Assembly: GCA_958510825.1 (NCBI GenBank)
Contig: CAUEHQ010000005.1
Span: 1 to 64,000 of the forward strand
Direction: 5' to 3'
DNA from: Brachypterus glaber
Taxonomy: Eukaryota > Arthropoda > Insecta > Coleoptera > Kateretidae
DNA: 64,000 nucleotides
A program made the translations under genes and the position numbers. Shown here piece after piece: positions 63,764 through 64,000 of this stretch (positions are counted from its first letter, which is position 1; every line of letters begins with the position of its first letter). The notes under the pieces were generated by a model that was not told the DNA's origin, did no database searches, and saw only the letters and a program-made list of their open reading frames with translations.

Positions 63764-64000
63764 TCAACTCTGATTTAAAACAGCCTTTGCCAAACTGTTT
63801 TGTTTTAGGAGTGGTCTATTACAAAATTTAAAAAATGTATTGGACCCTGCTGTCCATCCTGCAGCTCTGCGAATAATCTCAACTGACACATCTGCTCTAA
63901 ACGCTGCTGAAGTTGCGGAGTGTCTGGTTGAGTAAGCTGAATATACTGTTGTATCAATAACTGCTTTTGTCAATGTTTCCTTTATCCACCTCGATAGAGT
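63764..64000 (-). pseudogene. C-terminus of a DIRS/Crypton-type tyrosine recombinase
   Basis: Open to the window edge (79 codons visible). It reads LSRWIKETLTKAVIDTTVY, then YSAYSTRHSATSAAFRADVS, then EIIRRAAGWTAGSNTFFKFC and NRP. The STRHxxTS block with its Arg, the GW, and the T-F-x-x-F-Y-N-R-P box are typical of invertebrate DIRS/Ngaro/Crypton-like recombinases. Here Cys occupies the position where the nucleophilic Tyr is expected. The Arg and Trp positions are intact. The rest of the element lies beyond the window. No stop interrupts the visible part, so inactivation rests on the Tyr-to-Cys change. Confidence 0.75.

Overview
This is an AT-rich window from a large, repeat-swollen animal genome, almost certainly an insect. 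The order cannot be fixed from the sequence. The evidence is one ordinary host gene with canonical GT-AG introns, many non-LTR and Penelope-type retroelements, and dozens of TA-, TTA- and TTAA-flanked foldback or MITE elements. There are no operons, CRISPR arrays or rRNA, and no tRNA could be recognised.

The only host gene found is SPRYD7 (SPRY domain-containing protein 7) on the minus strand. Its three exons lie at 59757-59640, 59576-59169 and 28899-28802. They encode 207 residues. Intron 1 is 63 bp and intron 2 is 30.3 kb, so nearly half the window is a single intron packed with nested mobile elements. A piggyBac-like MITE sits in the TTAA that contains the stop codon.

Layout. 1-2.1 kb: Penelope-like RT/GIY-YIG ORF, then a hammerhead-like ribozyme. 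2.1-4.3 kb: tandem duplication of a LINE tail plus the left end of a hAT element. 5.8-9.2 kb (minus): decayed ORFs of two uncharacterised arthropod families, split by a foldback element, and a LINE RT relic. 9.4-28.8 kb: mainly palindromic elements, including a 2.64 kb Transib-like element (16.2-18.9 kb) and a 2.7 kb inverted repeat (23.3-26.1 kb), with tandem arrays. 28.8-59.2 kb (SPRYD7 intron 2): a LINE RT relic at 31-32 kb, an intact two-ORF CR1-like element (34.0-38.6 kb) and a roughly 150-bp satellite. Then comes a Harbinger-type MITE whose ends at 40667 and 59071 are held apart by later insertions: foldbacks, two Jockey-clade elements and two copies of a second CR1/L2-like element. 59.8-63.4 kb: upstream flank of SPRYD7 with paired 135-bp MITEs, further MITEs and a short tandem repeat. 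63.8 kb to the end: the C-terminus of a DIRS/Crypton-type tyrosine recombinase with Cys at the expected catalytic Tyr.

The three two-ORF LINE types show three ORF1-ORF2 arrangements: a -1 frame overlap opening on a T8 run, a TAATG stop-start and an ATGA stop-start. Repeat boundaries, pairings and target duplications were read by eye. Identities were not computed and no database was searched.
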